Shown here piece by piece: positions 1-8,033 of a DNA stretch of 64,000 nucleotides. Location of the stretch: contig NZ_CP012333.1 in NCBI RefSeq assembly GCF_001263205.1, forward strand, positions 7,917,501 through 7,981,500. Reading direction: 5' to 3'. Position numbers and translations under genes: made by a program. Source of the stretch: Labilithrix luteola (GTDB lineage Bacteria; Myxococcota_A; Polyangia; Polyangiales; Polyangiaceae). The notes under the pieces were generated by a model. That model searched no databases, was not told the DNA's origin, and saw only the letters and a list, made by a program, of their open reading frames with translations. Position 1 is the first letter of the stretch. Every line of letters starts with the position of its first letter.

Positions 1-242
1 AGCTCCGCCAGTTGGCTCGGCGGCCGAGGGGTCTGGAAGGGCTTCTTCAACCTCGGACCGGGGCGCGGCTCGCGGCGCGCGTTGAGTCAGTCCCTGCTGG
101 GAAGTTGCTTCGTGAGGCGCGGCGCGGCGCGGACGGGGCGCGGAGTGCGTTTGGTACGCCTGCGCTGATGTCGTGATGGCAGGCGGGATGCAGGCATCGG
201 GCGGCGTGGCGCGACGGTGCAAGCGCGCCCGAGGAGGCCGCG
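1..242. other. Left edge and region upstream of malic enzyme; no gene assigned
   Basis: All three plus-strand frames are open from the left edge and close at about 86, 168 and 176, so a gene entering from outside may end here. None of the short tails carries a recognisable motif and I cannot choose between them. The only clear signal is the GAGGAGG Shine-Dalgarno at about 231-237, which belongs to the next gene. Confidence 0.4.
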
Positions 243-1925
243 ATGCAAGCTCCGACGACGCAGGGGATTCCTCGGATGGGCCGAAGGGGAGGGCCCGCGG
301 GCGAGATGCGCGAGCGGCGCCGCGGGCGCTACCTTCTCGATGATCCCGTCACCAACAAGGGAAGCGCGTTCACGGAGGCCGAGCGTAAGGAGCTTGGTCT
401 CGAGGGCCTGTTGCCGGCCGCGACCGAGAGCATCGAACGGCAGCTCGAACGGGTGCTCGGGCACCTCGCGGTCAAGCCGAACGACCTCGAGCGGTACATC
501 TACCTGATCGATCTCTGCGATCGCGACGAGACACTCTTCTACAGGACGATCATGTCGGACCCGGCCCGGTTCGTACCGATCGTCTACGACCCGACGATCG
601 CCGAGGCCTGCCTCAAGTTCGGGCATATCTACCGTCGCGCACGGGGCATGTACGTCACGCGCGCGATGAAAGGGCGCATGCGAGAGGTCCTGCGCAACTG
701 GCCCTTCGATGACGTCCGCTTCATTTGCGTGAGCTCCGGAGGGCGAATCCTCGGGCTCGGCGACATCGGCGCGAACGGAATGCCGATACCCATCGGGAAG
801 CTGCAGCTCTACACCGCTTGCGCAGCGGTTCCTCCGGACGGTCTTCTGCCGATCCTCTTCGACATCGGCACGACGAACGAGAGCCTGCGCAACGATCCGC
901 TCTACCTGGGCCTCCGTGAGGTGCCGCCGGGCGACCAGGAGGTCGACGCGCTCGTCGACGAGTTCGTCGCCGCCGTGCAGGAGGTCTTTCCGGGCTGCTG
1001 CATCCACTTCGAGGACTGGAAAGGCACGGACGCCATTCGCCTCCTCGAGCGGTATCGCGACAAGATCCTTTGCTACAACGACGACATTCAGGGGACGGCC
1101 AGCGTCGCGATCGCCGGGCTGACGACCGCCCTGCAGATCATCGGGGCGAAGCTCTCCGATCAGCGCATTCTCTTCGTCGGCGCCGGTTCGGCCGGCATCG
1201 GGATCGCGAACATGATCGTCGAGGCAACGGTCGCCGAGGGGCTATCGCGAGAAGCGGCGCGTGAGCGGATTTCGATGTTCGACGTGAACGGGCTCCTCGT
1301 GTCGTCGCGAGCCGATCTGAGCTCATCCCAAAGGGGCTACGCCCGAGAACTCGGGGCGATGACCGATCTGCAAAAGGTCGTCGAAACAGTGAAGCCGTCG
1401 GTGCTTATCGGCGTGAGCACGAAAGGCGGCGTCTTCACGCAGGCGGTGGTCGAGACGATGGCGGCGCTGAACGAGCGACCGATCATCTTTCCGCTCTCCA
1501 ATCCAACGGACAGAGCCGAGTGCACTCCGGAGCAGGCGTATCGCTGGACGAAAGGGAAGGCGCTCGTCGCTTGCGGAGTGCAGTTTCCGGACGTGGTGCT
1601 CGACGGGAAGGTCTACCGTCCAGGCCAGGCGAATAACTTCTACGTCTTCCCGGCCATCGGGCTCGCCGTCTATGCGACTCGCCCGCGGCATATCGACGAC
1701 AGGATGTTCATCGCGGCGGCCCACGCGACGGCCGATCAGGTCGATGCCGAAGAGCGAGCACGCGGCATGCTCTTCCCGAAACAAGCGAGCATCCTCGCGA
1801 CCGAGATCACGACGGCGGCGCGTGTCGCCGAGCATATCTTCGACCGCGGCGAGGCCACCGTGCCGAGGCCGAAGGACGTTCGCGCCTGGATCGAGGCGAT
1901 GACCTACCGGCCCGAGTACCGCTGA
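243..1925 (+). CDS. maeA: NAD-type malic enzyme (malate dehydrogenase, oxaloacetate-decarboxylating)
   Basis: Oxidative decarboxylation of malate to pyruvate in the cytosol. The 560-residue length matches the long SfcA/eukaryote-like malic enzymes rather than the short MaeB type. Visible family motifs are the N-terminal YDPTIAEACLKFGHIYRR block near residues 115-132 (normally YTPTVGEACQ), GLGDIGANGM at 171-180 followed by the catalytic-region Lys of PIPIGKL, YNDDIQGTASVA near 280, and the nucleotide-binding GAGSAGIGIA near 315. The ATG at 243 is chosen because GAGGAGG lies about 6 nt upstream. The first 30 residues are Arg/Gly-rich and poorly conserved-looking, so a start at Met12 is possible. 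It is followed after 22 bp by fumarase, a sensible malate-metabolism pair. Confidence 0.93.
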   Translation: MQAPTTQGIPRMGRRGGPAGEMRERRRGRYLLDDPVTNKGSAFTEAERKELGLEGLLPAATESIERQLERVLGHLAVKPNDLERYIYLIDLCDRDETLFYRTIMSDPARFVPIVYDPTIAEACLKFGHIYRRARGMYVTRAMKGRMREVLRNWPFDDVRFICVSSGGRILGLGDIGANGMPIPIGKLQLYTACAAVPPDGLLPILFDIGTTNESLRNDPLYLGLREVPPGDQEVDALVDEFVAAVQEVFPGCCIHFEDWKGTDAIRLLERYRDKILCYNDDIQGTASVAIAGLTTALQIIGAKLSDQRILFVGAGSAGIGIANMIVEATVAEGLSREAARERISMFDVNGLLVSSRADLSSSQRGYARELGAMTDLQKVVETVKPSVLIGVSTKGGVFTQAVVETMAALNERPIIFPLSNPTDRAECTPEQAYRWTKGKALVACGVQFPDVVLDGKVYRPGQANNFYVFPAIGLAVYATRPRHIDDRMFIAAAHATADQVDAEERARGMLFPKQASILATEITTAARVAEHIFDRGEATVPRPKDVRAWIEAMTYRPEYR

Positions 1926-1947
1926 ACGGCGAGGAGAGGAGCGACAC

Positions 1948-3399
1948 ATGACCCGCTCGAAAGACACCCTGCGCGACGTTCCGATCGGAATCGACGCGAA
2001 AGGCCACCGCGAGGAGTTCGACTCTATGGGAACGGTCGAGGTCCCTGCCGACAGGTACTGGGGGGCGCAGACTCAGCGCTCGCTCCTGCACTTCTCGATC
2101 GGCGACGATCGAATGCCGAAGCGGCTCTATCACGCATACGGCTACGTGAAGAAGGCCGCCGCGATGGTGAACGCCAGAGCTGGCCGGCTCGATCCCATCA
2201 AGGCCGAGGCGATCATCCGTGCTGCCGACGAGACCATCGCCGGGCAGCTCGACGAGCATTATCCGCTCTTCGTCTGGCAAACGGGATCGGGAACGCAGTC
2301 GAACATGAACGTGAACGAAGTGATCTCGAACCGGGCGATCCAGCTGCTGGGAGGGAGGCTCGGAAGCCAGAGTCCCGTGCATCCGAACGACGACGTCAAC
2401 ATGGGCCAGTCGTCGAACGACACCTTTCCGACGGCGATGCACATCGCCACCGTTCTCGAGCTCGACGAGCTGCTGCTGCCTCGTGCGAAAGCGCTCGCGT
2501 CCGCGATTGCCGAGAAGAGCCGAGAATGGATGGACGTCGTCAAGACGGGACGAACCCATCTGCAGGATGCTGTCCCTCTCACCGTCGGACAGGAGTGGTC
2601 GGGATACGCGAGCCAGCTCTTCGATGCGATCGAGCGCATCGAGCTCACGCGCTCCGGTCTCTATCAGCTCGCTGCGGGAGGGACGGCGGTGGGCACGGGG
2701 CTCAACGCCCCCGAAGGCTTCTCGGCGGCGATGGCCTCGACGCTCGCTTGGTTGACGAACAAGCCCTTCGTGACCGCGCCGAACAAGTTCGCTGCCCTCG
2801 GCTCGCTCGACGCGATGGTCGCGGCCATGGCGTCGATCCGCGGTCTCGCGGTGGCGCTCATGAAGATCGCCAACGACATGCGCTGGCTCGCCTCCGGCCC
2901 TCGGTGCGGGCTCGGAGAGCTCGTCCTGCCGAAGAACGAACCTGGCTCCTCCATCATGCCGGGAAAGGTGAACCCGACGCAGTGCGAAGCCATGGTGATG
3001 GTCTGCATCCAGGTCATCGGCCAGGACAACGCCACAGCGTTTGCCGGAAGCCAGGGAAATCTCGAGCTCAATGCGATGCGCCCCCTGATCATCAACAACG
3101 CCATCCGCGCCGTACGGCTCCTCGCCGATGCGTGCGACAAGATGCGAAGGTTCTCGGTCGAGGGCACCTCGCTGAACCGCGCGAAGATCGACGCGATGGT
3201 CTCCCAGTCGCTCGAGCTCGTGACAGCCCTGTCGCCCGTCATCGGCTACGACCGGGCTGCCGCGATCGCCGAACGCGCCGAGAAAGAGGGGACAACCCTC
3301 AGGGAGGTGGCCATTCGCACCGGCGTGATTGACGCGAAGACGTACGACAGGGTCATCGACCCGAGGAAGATGATCGGCCACGGACTCGCGGGGGCGTAG
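1948..3399 (+). CDS. fumC: Fumarate hydratase, class II
   Basis: Reversible hydration of fumarate to malate in the TCA cycle. The 483-residue protein has the aspartase/fumarase hallmarks: an N-terminal ADRYWGAQTQRS block, the TGSGTQSNMNVNEV block near residue 112, the HPNDDVNMGQSSNDTFPTA block near 148, TGRTHLQDA, and the signature loop GSSIMPGKVNPTQCEA near residue 332. The iron-independent class II type is clear from these. A purine-rich GAGGAGAGGA lies 10-20 bp before the ATG. The 22-bp gap after malic enzyme suggests co-transcription, so the cell would make fumarate-to-malate-to-pyruvate enzymes together. Confidence 0.96.
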   Translation: MTRSKDTLRDVPIGIDAKGHREEFDSMGTVEVPADRYWGAQTQRSLLHFSIGDDRMPKRLYHAYGYVKKAAAMVNARAGRLDPIKAEAIIRAADETIAGQLDEHYPLFVWQTGSGTQSNMNVNEVISNRAIQLLGGRLGSQSPVHPNDDVNMGQSSNDTFPTAMHIATVLELDELLLPRAKALASAIAEKSREWMDVVKTGRTHLQDAVPLTVGQEWSGYASQLFDAIERIELTRSGLYQLAAGGTAVGTGLNAPEGFSAAMASTLAWLTNKPFVTAPNKFAALGSLDAMVAAMASIRGLAVALMKIANDMRWLASGPRCGLGELVLPKNEPGSSIMPGKVNPTQCEAMVMVCIQVIGQDNATAFAGSQGNLELNAMRPLIINNAIRAVRLLADACDKMRRFSVEGTSLNRAKIDAMVSQSLELVTALSPVIGYDRAAAIAERAEKEGTTLREVAIRTGVIDAKTYDRVIDPRKMIGHGLAGA

Positions 3400-3458
3400 C
3401 TGGGCGAAGCCACGACGTGCGTTCGAATGCGCCCGGCAACGCTCGCAGGCGATTCCTA

Positions 3459-3502
3459 TGTTGCGCTGCAAAAGAAAGATCCCTCGCCAAAGGGTACGGA
3501 GG
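3459..3502 (+). repeat. Direct repeat copy A, upstream of the GntR gene
   Basis: Begins TGTTGCGCTGCAAAA and ends CTCGCCAAAGGGTACGGAGG. A second copy lies at 5317-5356 with the same first 15 bases, a 4-nt gap, then 22 of 25 matches. The two copies bracket the regulator-esterase pair. They could be a shared promoter/operator element or the footprint of a past insertion or duplication. Confidence 0.7.
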
Positions 3503-3564
3503 GCGCCGCGTTCACCGCCGGCGGATCGGATACGTCGGCTTCCCATGCGCCTTGATTTGGACGG

Positions 3565-3580
3565 ATATTGGATCCAATAT
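3565..3580. promoter_or_regulatory. Perfect palindrome, predicted GntR operator 1
   Basis: ATATTGGATCCAATAT is a perfect 16-bp palindrome ending 6 nt before the chosen ATG of the GntR-family regulator. Its 12-bp core ATTGGATCCAAT recurs exactly at 4325-4336 in front of the next gene. FCD-subfamily GntR proteins bind short palindromes of this kind, so autoregulation is the simplest reading. Confidence 0.75.
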
Positions 3581-3586
3581 TCGGAC

Positions 3587-4273
3587 ATGCGGATCGTGCG
3601 GACCACGGTGGCGGAGGCGACGGCCAAGGCGCTGCGGGAGATGATCGTGGCGGGCGATTTGCGCGCGGGGGACGCGCTTCGGCAGGAAGAGCTCGCGGCG
3701 AAGCTCGGGGTCAGTCGTACACCGCTACGCGAGGCGATTGCTCGGCTCGATTCGGAAGGGCTGGTCGTCAACGACCCCCACAAGGGCGCGGTCGTGTACC
3801 GGCCCACGTTGGAAGAGGCGCTCGAAGGATTCGAGATCCAGTCGGCGCTCGAGCCGCTCGCGGGAGGTCTTGCCGCGCAGCATCGAACGGATGCCGATCT
3901 CGTCGAGATTCGCGCGCTCCTACGGCGGCTCGACGATGCCGAAGTCGCGGATGAATGGTCGAACGACAACGCGAAGTTCCACCTGCGCATCTACAGGATG
4001 GCGCGACGGCCTCGGCTCTTCGACCTGATCGCCAAACAGTACGAACGCTCGAACGTCTTCGTACGGATGCTCGCCATGGACGTCGAAGGCAAGGACCTCG
4101 TTCGATCGGCTCGTGAGCACACCGCGATGGTCAAGGCCCTCGAAAAGAAGGACGCCGCGAAAATGGAGCAACTCCTTCGCGACCACGTGAACGGCACGAT
4201 GGAGTTCGTTCGAAATCAGTACGAACAGCGCGCTCGTAGCGCCGAGCGTTCTTCGACGACGCGCGGGCGCTGA
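3587..4273 (+). CDS. GntR-family transcriptional regulator, FadR/FCD subfamily
   Basis: Predicted ligand-responsive repressor. Residues 5-70 form the winged-helix GntR domain (AKALREMIVAGDLRAGDALR, then LAAKLGVSRTPLREAIARL). Residues 80-215 are an all-helical FCD domain with the usual metal/ligand His positions visible in NAKFHLRIY, AREHTAMV and LRDHVNGT. I take the ATG at 3587, giving 228 residues, because the GntR domain begins 7 residues later and the palindromic operator sits directly upstream; an earlier in-frame start at 3458 would put the operator inside the coding region. A second operator precedes the esterase 64 bp downstream, so the pair probably forms one regulated unit. The ligand is unknown. 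Confidence 0.9.
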   Translation: MRIVRTTVAEATAKALREMIVAGDLRAGDALRQEELAAKLGVSRTPLREAIARLDSEGLVVNDPHKGAVVYRPTLEEALEGFEIQSALEPLAGGLAAQHRTDADLVEIRALLRRLDDAEVADEWSNDNAKFHLRIYRMARRPRLFDLIAKQYERSNVFVRMLAMDVEGKDLVRSAREHTAMVKALEKKDAAKMEQLLRDHVNGTMEFVRNQYEQRARSAERSSTTRGR

Positions 4274-4324
4274 CGCCTCGCACGATCGAACGCGGCACGT
4301 TTCGCCCGCTGCGGCTCAATCAAG

Positions 4325-4336
4325 ATTGGATCCAAT
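4325..4336. promoter_or_regulatory. Predicted GntR operator 2, abutting the esterase start codon
   Basis: ATTGGATCCAAT is identical to the core of the palindrome upstream of the regulator. It ends on the base before the ATG at 4337, so a bound repressor would cover the start-codon region and any ribosome-binding site. No Shine-Dalgarno is visible before the ATG, which is compatible with a leaderless transcript or a slightly later start (Met5 at 4349). Confidence 0.75.
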
Positions 4337-5269
4337 ATGCAAAAGCCCATGGTGGATGACCAGGTTCGGGAAGTGCTTCGGCGCGCCGCTGGAGCGCCCC
4401 ATCCCGCCGACGTGAAGGTGGAGGAGGCGCGGCGTGGTTTGCTCGCGGCCGTTCCCTCGTGGTCGCGGCCCAAGCGCGACGTCGCGTCTGTGCGGGACGT
4501 CGAGATTCCGACGTCGGCTGGCTTCGTTCGGCTGCGTCTTTACGAGCCCGATATTGCTCGTCCGGCCCCCGCGATCCTCTACCTGCACGGTGGTGGCTGG
4601 GTGCGTGGCAGCATCGAGACCCACGACGGACTTTGTCGCGAACTCGCGGCGGACGGCCGGTGCGTCGTGGTGAGCGTCGACTATCGACTGGCGCCCGAGA
4701 ATCCCTATCCAGCGCCCCTCGAAGACACGTGGGCGGCATTGCAGTGGCTCGCCAACGAGGCTCCAGGCGTCGACCGCTCTCGCATCGCCGTCGCGGGGGA
4801 CAGCGCAGGGGGAACGCTTGCGGTGGCTCTCACGCTGAGGGCACGAGAGGAAGGCGGTCCGGCCATCGCTTTCCAGCTTCTTGCGTATCCTCCGCTGGAT
4901 GCCGCGTGCGCGACGCCATCGTTTACCGAGCACGCCGAAGGCGCCATGCTCACGGCGGCGGCGATGCGCTGGTACTGGGCCCAGTACGCTCCCGATCCCG
5001 AGACCGCAGCGTCGCCCTACGTCTCCCCGCTTCGTGCCAACGACCTCGAGGGCCTACCTCCCGCCTTCGTTCTCACCTGCGAGTTGGATCCGGTACGCGA
5101 CGATGGCGGCCTCTGGGCCGACCGGCTGCGCGCTGCGGGAGTCGCCGTCGAACACCGTCGGTATCCGGCCATGCACATCATGCTGCTGATGGACGGCATT
5201 CTCGAGGTGGCACGACGCGCCCGGGCCGACCTGACGGCCACTCTACGACGCGCTCTTCGCGTGGAGTGA
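4337..5269 (+). CDS. Alpha/beta hydrolase, hormone-sensitive-lipase (family IV) esterase
   Basis: Carboxylester hydrolase, 310 residues, probably cytosolic as no signal peptide is seen. The oxyanion-hole motif HGGGW is at residues 84-88, the nucleophile elbow GDSAGG at 154-159 (Ser156), and the rest of the triad is probably Asp251 in ELDPVRDDG and His280 in PAMHIM. The family IV trait of HGGG well before the nucleophile is clear. The start codon directly follows a copy of the palindrome found at the neighbouring GntR gene, so its expression is likely controlled by that regulator. The natural ester substrate cannot be told from the sequence. Confidence 0.92.
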   Translation: MQKPMVDDQVREVLRRAAGAPHPADVKVEEARRGLLAAVPSWSRPKRDVASVRDVEIPTSAGFVRLRLYEPDIARPAPAILYLHGGGWVRGSIETHDGLCRELAADGRCVVVSVDYRLAPENPYPAPLEDTWAALQWLANEAPGVDRSRIAVAGDSAGGTLAVALTLRAREEGGPAIAFQLLAYPPLDAACATPSFTEHAEGAMLTAAAMRWYWAQYAPDPETAASPYVSPLRANDLEGLPPAFVLTCELDPVRDDGGLWADRLRAAGVAVEHRRYPAMHIMLLMDGILEVARRARADLTATLRRALRVE

Positions 5270-5316
5270 CGCCGGTTTTTCTGCGTGCAGCGTCGTTCGA
5301 CCTCCTCGCTCGTTCG

Positions 5317-5356
5317 TGTTGCGCTGCAAAAAATCCCTCGCCAAACGCTACGGAGG
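5317..5356 (+). repeat. Direct repeat copy B, upstream of the FHA-AAA+ gene
   Basis: Starts TGTTGCGCTGCAAAA and ends CGCTACGGAGG; it matches copy A at 3459-3502 apart from a 4-nt gap and three mismatches. It lies in the gap between the esterase and the FHA gene and ends about 25 bp before the first possible ATG of that gene. Confidence 0.7.
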
Positions 5357-5381
5357 AGGTATCTGTTTGTCGCTGTAAAAT

Positions 5382-6824
5382 ATGGCGGGCAGGGGAAAGC
5401 CTGCGCCGAAATTTATGGGAGAGAGGGCCGGGCAGGTCGACATGGCACGTATCGACGAACCCTACGAGGCGATGCCGAGCTCACCGCGGGCGAGCGAGAC
5501 AGGCCACGCCACGCCCGTGCTCGGGCCGTGTTTCTTTCTCGAAGTGACCGCCGGCTCGAATGCGGGCGTCAACGTGGCCATCGACGATGGGTCTGCGCCG
5601 ATGTTCGCGGGGACCAGCGCTACGTGCGAGCTCCGCGTGGCGGATGCGGCCGTCGCCCGGCGTCACCTCCGTTTCGAAGTCTCGAACGGTCGCCTTCGTT
5701 TGTGTGAGCTGGGCTCCGCGAGCGGCACGTTCGTCAACGACGTCCGGGCGGCGGAGGCTCTCCTCGAGGGGGGAGAGACCATCCGTATCGGGGAGACGTC
5801 GATCGCCGTGAGGCACGCCATCTGCGAGCTCGCTTCTCGGGGGCCTGCAGCCTCGTTCGGTGCGTTCGTTGGTACCAGCGTCACCATCCGACGTCTCTAT
5901 CCGGCGTGTGCGAAGCTTGCGGCTTCTCGGGCGCCGCTCATCATCGAGGGCGAGCCCGGCACGGGAAAAGAGTCGCTGGCGAAGGCGATTCATCACGCGG
6001 GGGAGCGTGCGTTTGGGCCGTTCGTCGTCGTCGACTGCACCGCGCTGCCCCCCACCCAACTGGCGCTGGCCCTCTTCGGGCGGGACAGCCGCGGCACGGA
6101 AGAGACGGCGGCAGTCGAAGGGGCGTTCGAGCAGGCGCGCGGAGGGACGCTCTTCATCGACGAGGTTGGCGAGCTCGATCTCGGGCTTCAGGCTCGGCTT
6201 CTCCAGGGGCTCCAGCGCTCGGAGATTCGGCGCATCGGGAGCAACGCCTGGCGAACCGTCGACGTGAGGATCATCGTCTCGACGCGGCGCGATCTCGACA
6301 CCGAGGTTTCGGAGAGCCGCTTCCTCGACGGCCTGTTCACCGTCCTCGCTGGCGCGCGACTCTCGTTGCCACCCCTTCGCGAGCGCTCCGAGGACATCGA
6401 GCTGCTCGCGCGGCACTTCTGGGCCATTCACACGCGCTGGAGAGCGCAGCCGTTCCCCGAGAACTTGCTAGGGCGCTGGAAGGCCTATGGATGGCCGGGA
6501 AACGTGCGAGAGCTGTCGAGCACCTTGGCGCGTCTTGCAACGTTCGGTGAGATCTCCGCGAAGGAAGCTCGCGAGGTGTTCGCCCGGCGCTCCACGCCGC
6601 CCGAGGCGCACGACACGCTCGACGAGCTCATCGCCGCGAGCGAATCGTTTGCCGACGCGCGCGCGCGGATCATCGCGGAGTTCGAGCGGCGTTACATCGG
6701 CTTTCTCGACGCTCATCACGTCGGCGAGCGCGCGCGTGTGAGCGCGTCCGGGCTCAGCGATAGGTATCTGCGCGTGCTTCGCGGGCGTGCTCGCGATGCC
6801 GTTCGGCGATCGCCCGTGTGCTAA
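5382..6824 (+). CDS. FHA-domain protein with sigma54-activator-type AAA+ domain lacking GAFTGA
   Basis: The 480-residue protein joins a phosphothreonine-binding FHA domain (residues 50-145, with ARRHLRF and GSASGTFVND) to an NtrC-like AAA+ ATPase. Walker A is GEPGTGKE (190-197), Walker B TLFIDE (256-261), followed by LQARLLQGLQ and RLSLPPLRER. The sigma54-contact loop GAFTGA, expected between them, is replaced by SRGTEETAAVEGAFEQ, so it may not activate sigma54 in the usual way. The C-terminus (after about 410) may be a poor Fis-like helix-turn-helix. The start is ambiguous: ATG 5382, 5415 or 5442; the GGAGGAGG at 5351-5358 is rather far from all of them. FHA-sigma54 proteins are typical of Myxococcota. 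Confidence 0.88.
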   Translation: MAGRGKPAPKFMGERAGQVDMARIDEPYEAMPSSPRASETGHATPVLGPCFFLEVTAGSNAGVNVAIDDGSAPMFAGTSATCELRVADAAVARRHLRFEVSNGRLRLCELGSASGTFVNDVRAAEALLEGGETIRIGETSIAVRHAICELASRGPAASFGAFVGTSVTIRRLYPACAKLAASRAPLIIEGEPGTGKESLAKAIHHAGERAFGPFVVVDCTALPPTQLALALFGRDSRGTEETAAVEGAFEQARGGTLFIDEVGELDLGLQARLLQGLQRSEIRRIGSNAWRTVDVRIIVSTRRDLDTEVSESRFLDGLFTVLAGARLSLPPLRERSEDIELLARHFWAIHTRWRAQPFPENLLGRWKAYGWPGNVRELSSTLARLATFGEISAKEAREVFARRSTPPEAHDTLDELIAASESFADARARIIAEFERRYIGFLDAHHVGERARVSASGLSDRYLRVLRGRARDAVRRSPVC

Positions 6825-6833
6825 ATCTCGAGC

Positions 6834-7229
6834 ATGCCGCGTTCGGTAACGACCTTCCTGATGTTCGATGGCGCTGCGGAAGCGGCGATGAATTTCTACG
6901 TGTCGCTCTTCGAGGGGGCGGTCGTCAAAGGCGTCGAGCGGTGGGCCGCCGGCGAACCCGGCAATGAAGGAGCCTTCAAGCGTGGCTTCTTCTCGATCGC
7001 CGGCCACGAGCTCGTCGCGTTCGATTCTCCGGCGAAGCACGCGTTCACGTTCACGCCGTCCGTCTCTCTCTTCGTGCAGTGTTCGAGCGAGGCAGAGCTG
7101 GACGCCGTGTACGCGAAGCTCGCAGAGGGCGGGCAGGCTCTCATGCCACTCGGCTCGTACGGCTTCAGCAAGAAGTTCGGCTGGCTCAACGATCGCTTCG
7201 GCGTTTCGTGGCAGCTGAACTTCGACTGA
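6834..7229 (+). CDS. VOC-fold protein, PhnB/YdeI-like
   Basis: Small 131-residue vicinal-oxygen-chelate fold protein of the group often named 3-demethylubiquinone-9 3-methyltransferase domain, although most members have no proven activity. Visible signs are the N-terminal TTFLMFDGAAEAAMNFYVSLF, the central RGFFSIAGHELVAFDS, VSLFVQCSSEAELDAVYAKL, and the closing FGWLNDRFGVSWQLN. It starts 10 bp after the FHA gene and could be cotranscribed with it. The function is unknown. Confidence 0.85.
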   Translation: MPRSVTTFLMFDGAAEAAMNFYVSLFEGAVVKGVERWAAGEPGNEGAFKRGFFSIAGHELVAFDSPAKHAFTFTPSVSLFVQCSSEAELDAVYAKLAEGGQALMPLGSYGFSKKFGWLNDRFGVSWQLNFD

Positions 7230-7427
7230 CGCGCATCGTTTTCCTCTGCGTGCCGTTCGTCGTCCCTTCGCGCTTCGAGCGCGAATTCGGCGACTGGGGA
7301 CTCGTTTGTCCATGCATGGGGAACCGCAACGAGATCGCGGGCCTTCGAGAAATCGTCAGCAGCGAGCTTTTTTTCGATGCGACGACTCACGGATCCGACC
7401 GTCGGCGGGAACTGTAAAGGCAAACGA

Positions 7428-7445
7428 TGTGGACATGGGTCCACA
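7428..7445. promoter_or_regulatory. 18-bp inverted repeat upstream of AraC-type gene
   Basis: TGTGGACATGGGTCCACA has perfect 7-bp arms and a 4-bp spacer and ends 15 bp before the ATG at 7461. It could be an operator or a short hairpin in the mRNA leader near the ribosome-binding site. Confidence 0.5.
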
Positions 7446-7460
7446 CGAAGCGGGGACACC

Positions 7461-8033
7461 ATGAACGCGCTCAGTTGCATCAGCGAATCGAGTCTCGTTG
7501 CGCCTCCCAGCAGCACGTCGGCGATCGCCGCCAAGGCCGTTTTGGAGGCACCCGCCTCTGCGAACGACGGCGTTGCTGCTCGCACGGTGCCTGGTCGTCG
7601 TGAAGTCTCGAGTCGAGCGCGAGCACTGATGACCGTGCTCGGGGTGCGCTCCTTGCTCGACGACTCCTATCTCTCGCCCGACGTCGAACCGATCGCCAAG
7701 ACGATGGGCGTCTCGGTTCGCACGTTGCAGCGTCGACTCTTCGCTCACGAGACGTCGTTCGAGCGTGAAGTCTCGCTCGCTCGCGTTCGTCGTGCGCAGC
7801 GCCTCATGCTCGAGACGAACTTGCCGCTCTCCCGCGTGGCCACCGAGTGCGGCTTCTCCTCGCTCTCACGCCTGAGCGTCGTGTTCCGCAAAATGCAGGG
7901 AACGACGCCGAGCGAGTGGCGTCGTGCGAACCGCAACCGGCCCGCCGCGCCGGTCACTGAGGTCGAGAACCCGCCGGAGGAGAGCGCTCTGCCGACAGCT
8001 CCGGATTCCGTCGCGCTCGCCACCGCGACCTGA
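7461..8033 (+). CDS. AraC-type helix-turn-helix transcriptional regulator (HTH domain only)
   Basis: Predicted DNA-binding regulator of 190 residues. The two AraC HTH motifs span about residues 55-150: SPDVEPIAKTMGVSVRTLQRRL and then RVRRAQRLMLETNLPLSRVATECGF, followed by SSLSRLSVVFRKMQGTTPSEWRR. There is no obvious N-terminal sugar- or ligand-binding domain, only about 45 low-complexity residues, so it may respond to protein level rather than to a ligand. The ATG at 7461 fits the domain and follows an 18-bp inverted repeat. An IgGFc-binding-protein remnant starts immediately after its stop codon in the same frame. Confidence 0.85.
   Translation: MNALSCISESSLVAPPSSTSAIAAKAVLEAPASANDGVAARTVPGRREVSSRARALMTVLGVRSLLDDSYLSPDVEPIAKTMGVSVRTLQRRLFAHETSFEREVSLARVRRAQRLMLETNLPLSRVATECGFSSLSRLSVVFRKMQGTTPSEWRRANRNRPAAPVTEVENPPEESALPTAPDSVALATAT

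Noticed and set aside
1807..3990. Long minus-strand frame of 727 codons opposite fumarase and the GntR gene
   Set aside because: It is antisense to fumC and the regulator, His/Arg-rich, and shows no domain. High GC produces long reverse frames.
5317..5356. Sigma54 (-24/-12) promoter before the FHA gene
   Set aside because: TTGC and GCA elements occur, but TGGCAC at -24 with correct spacing is missing.
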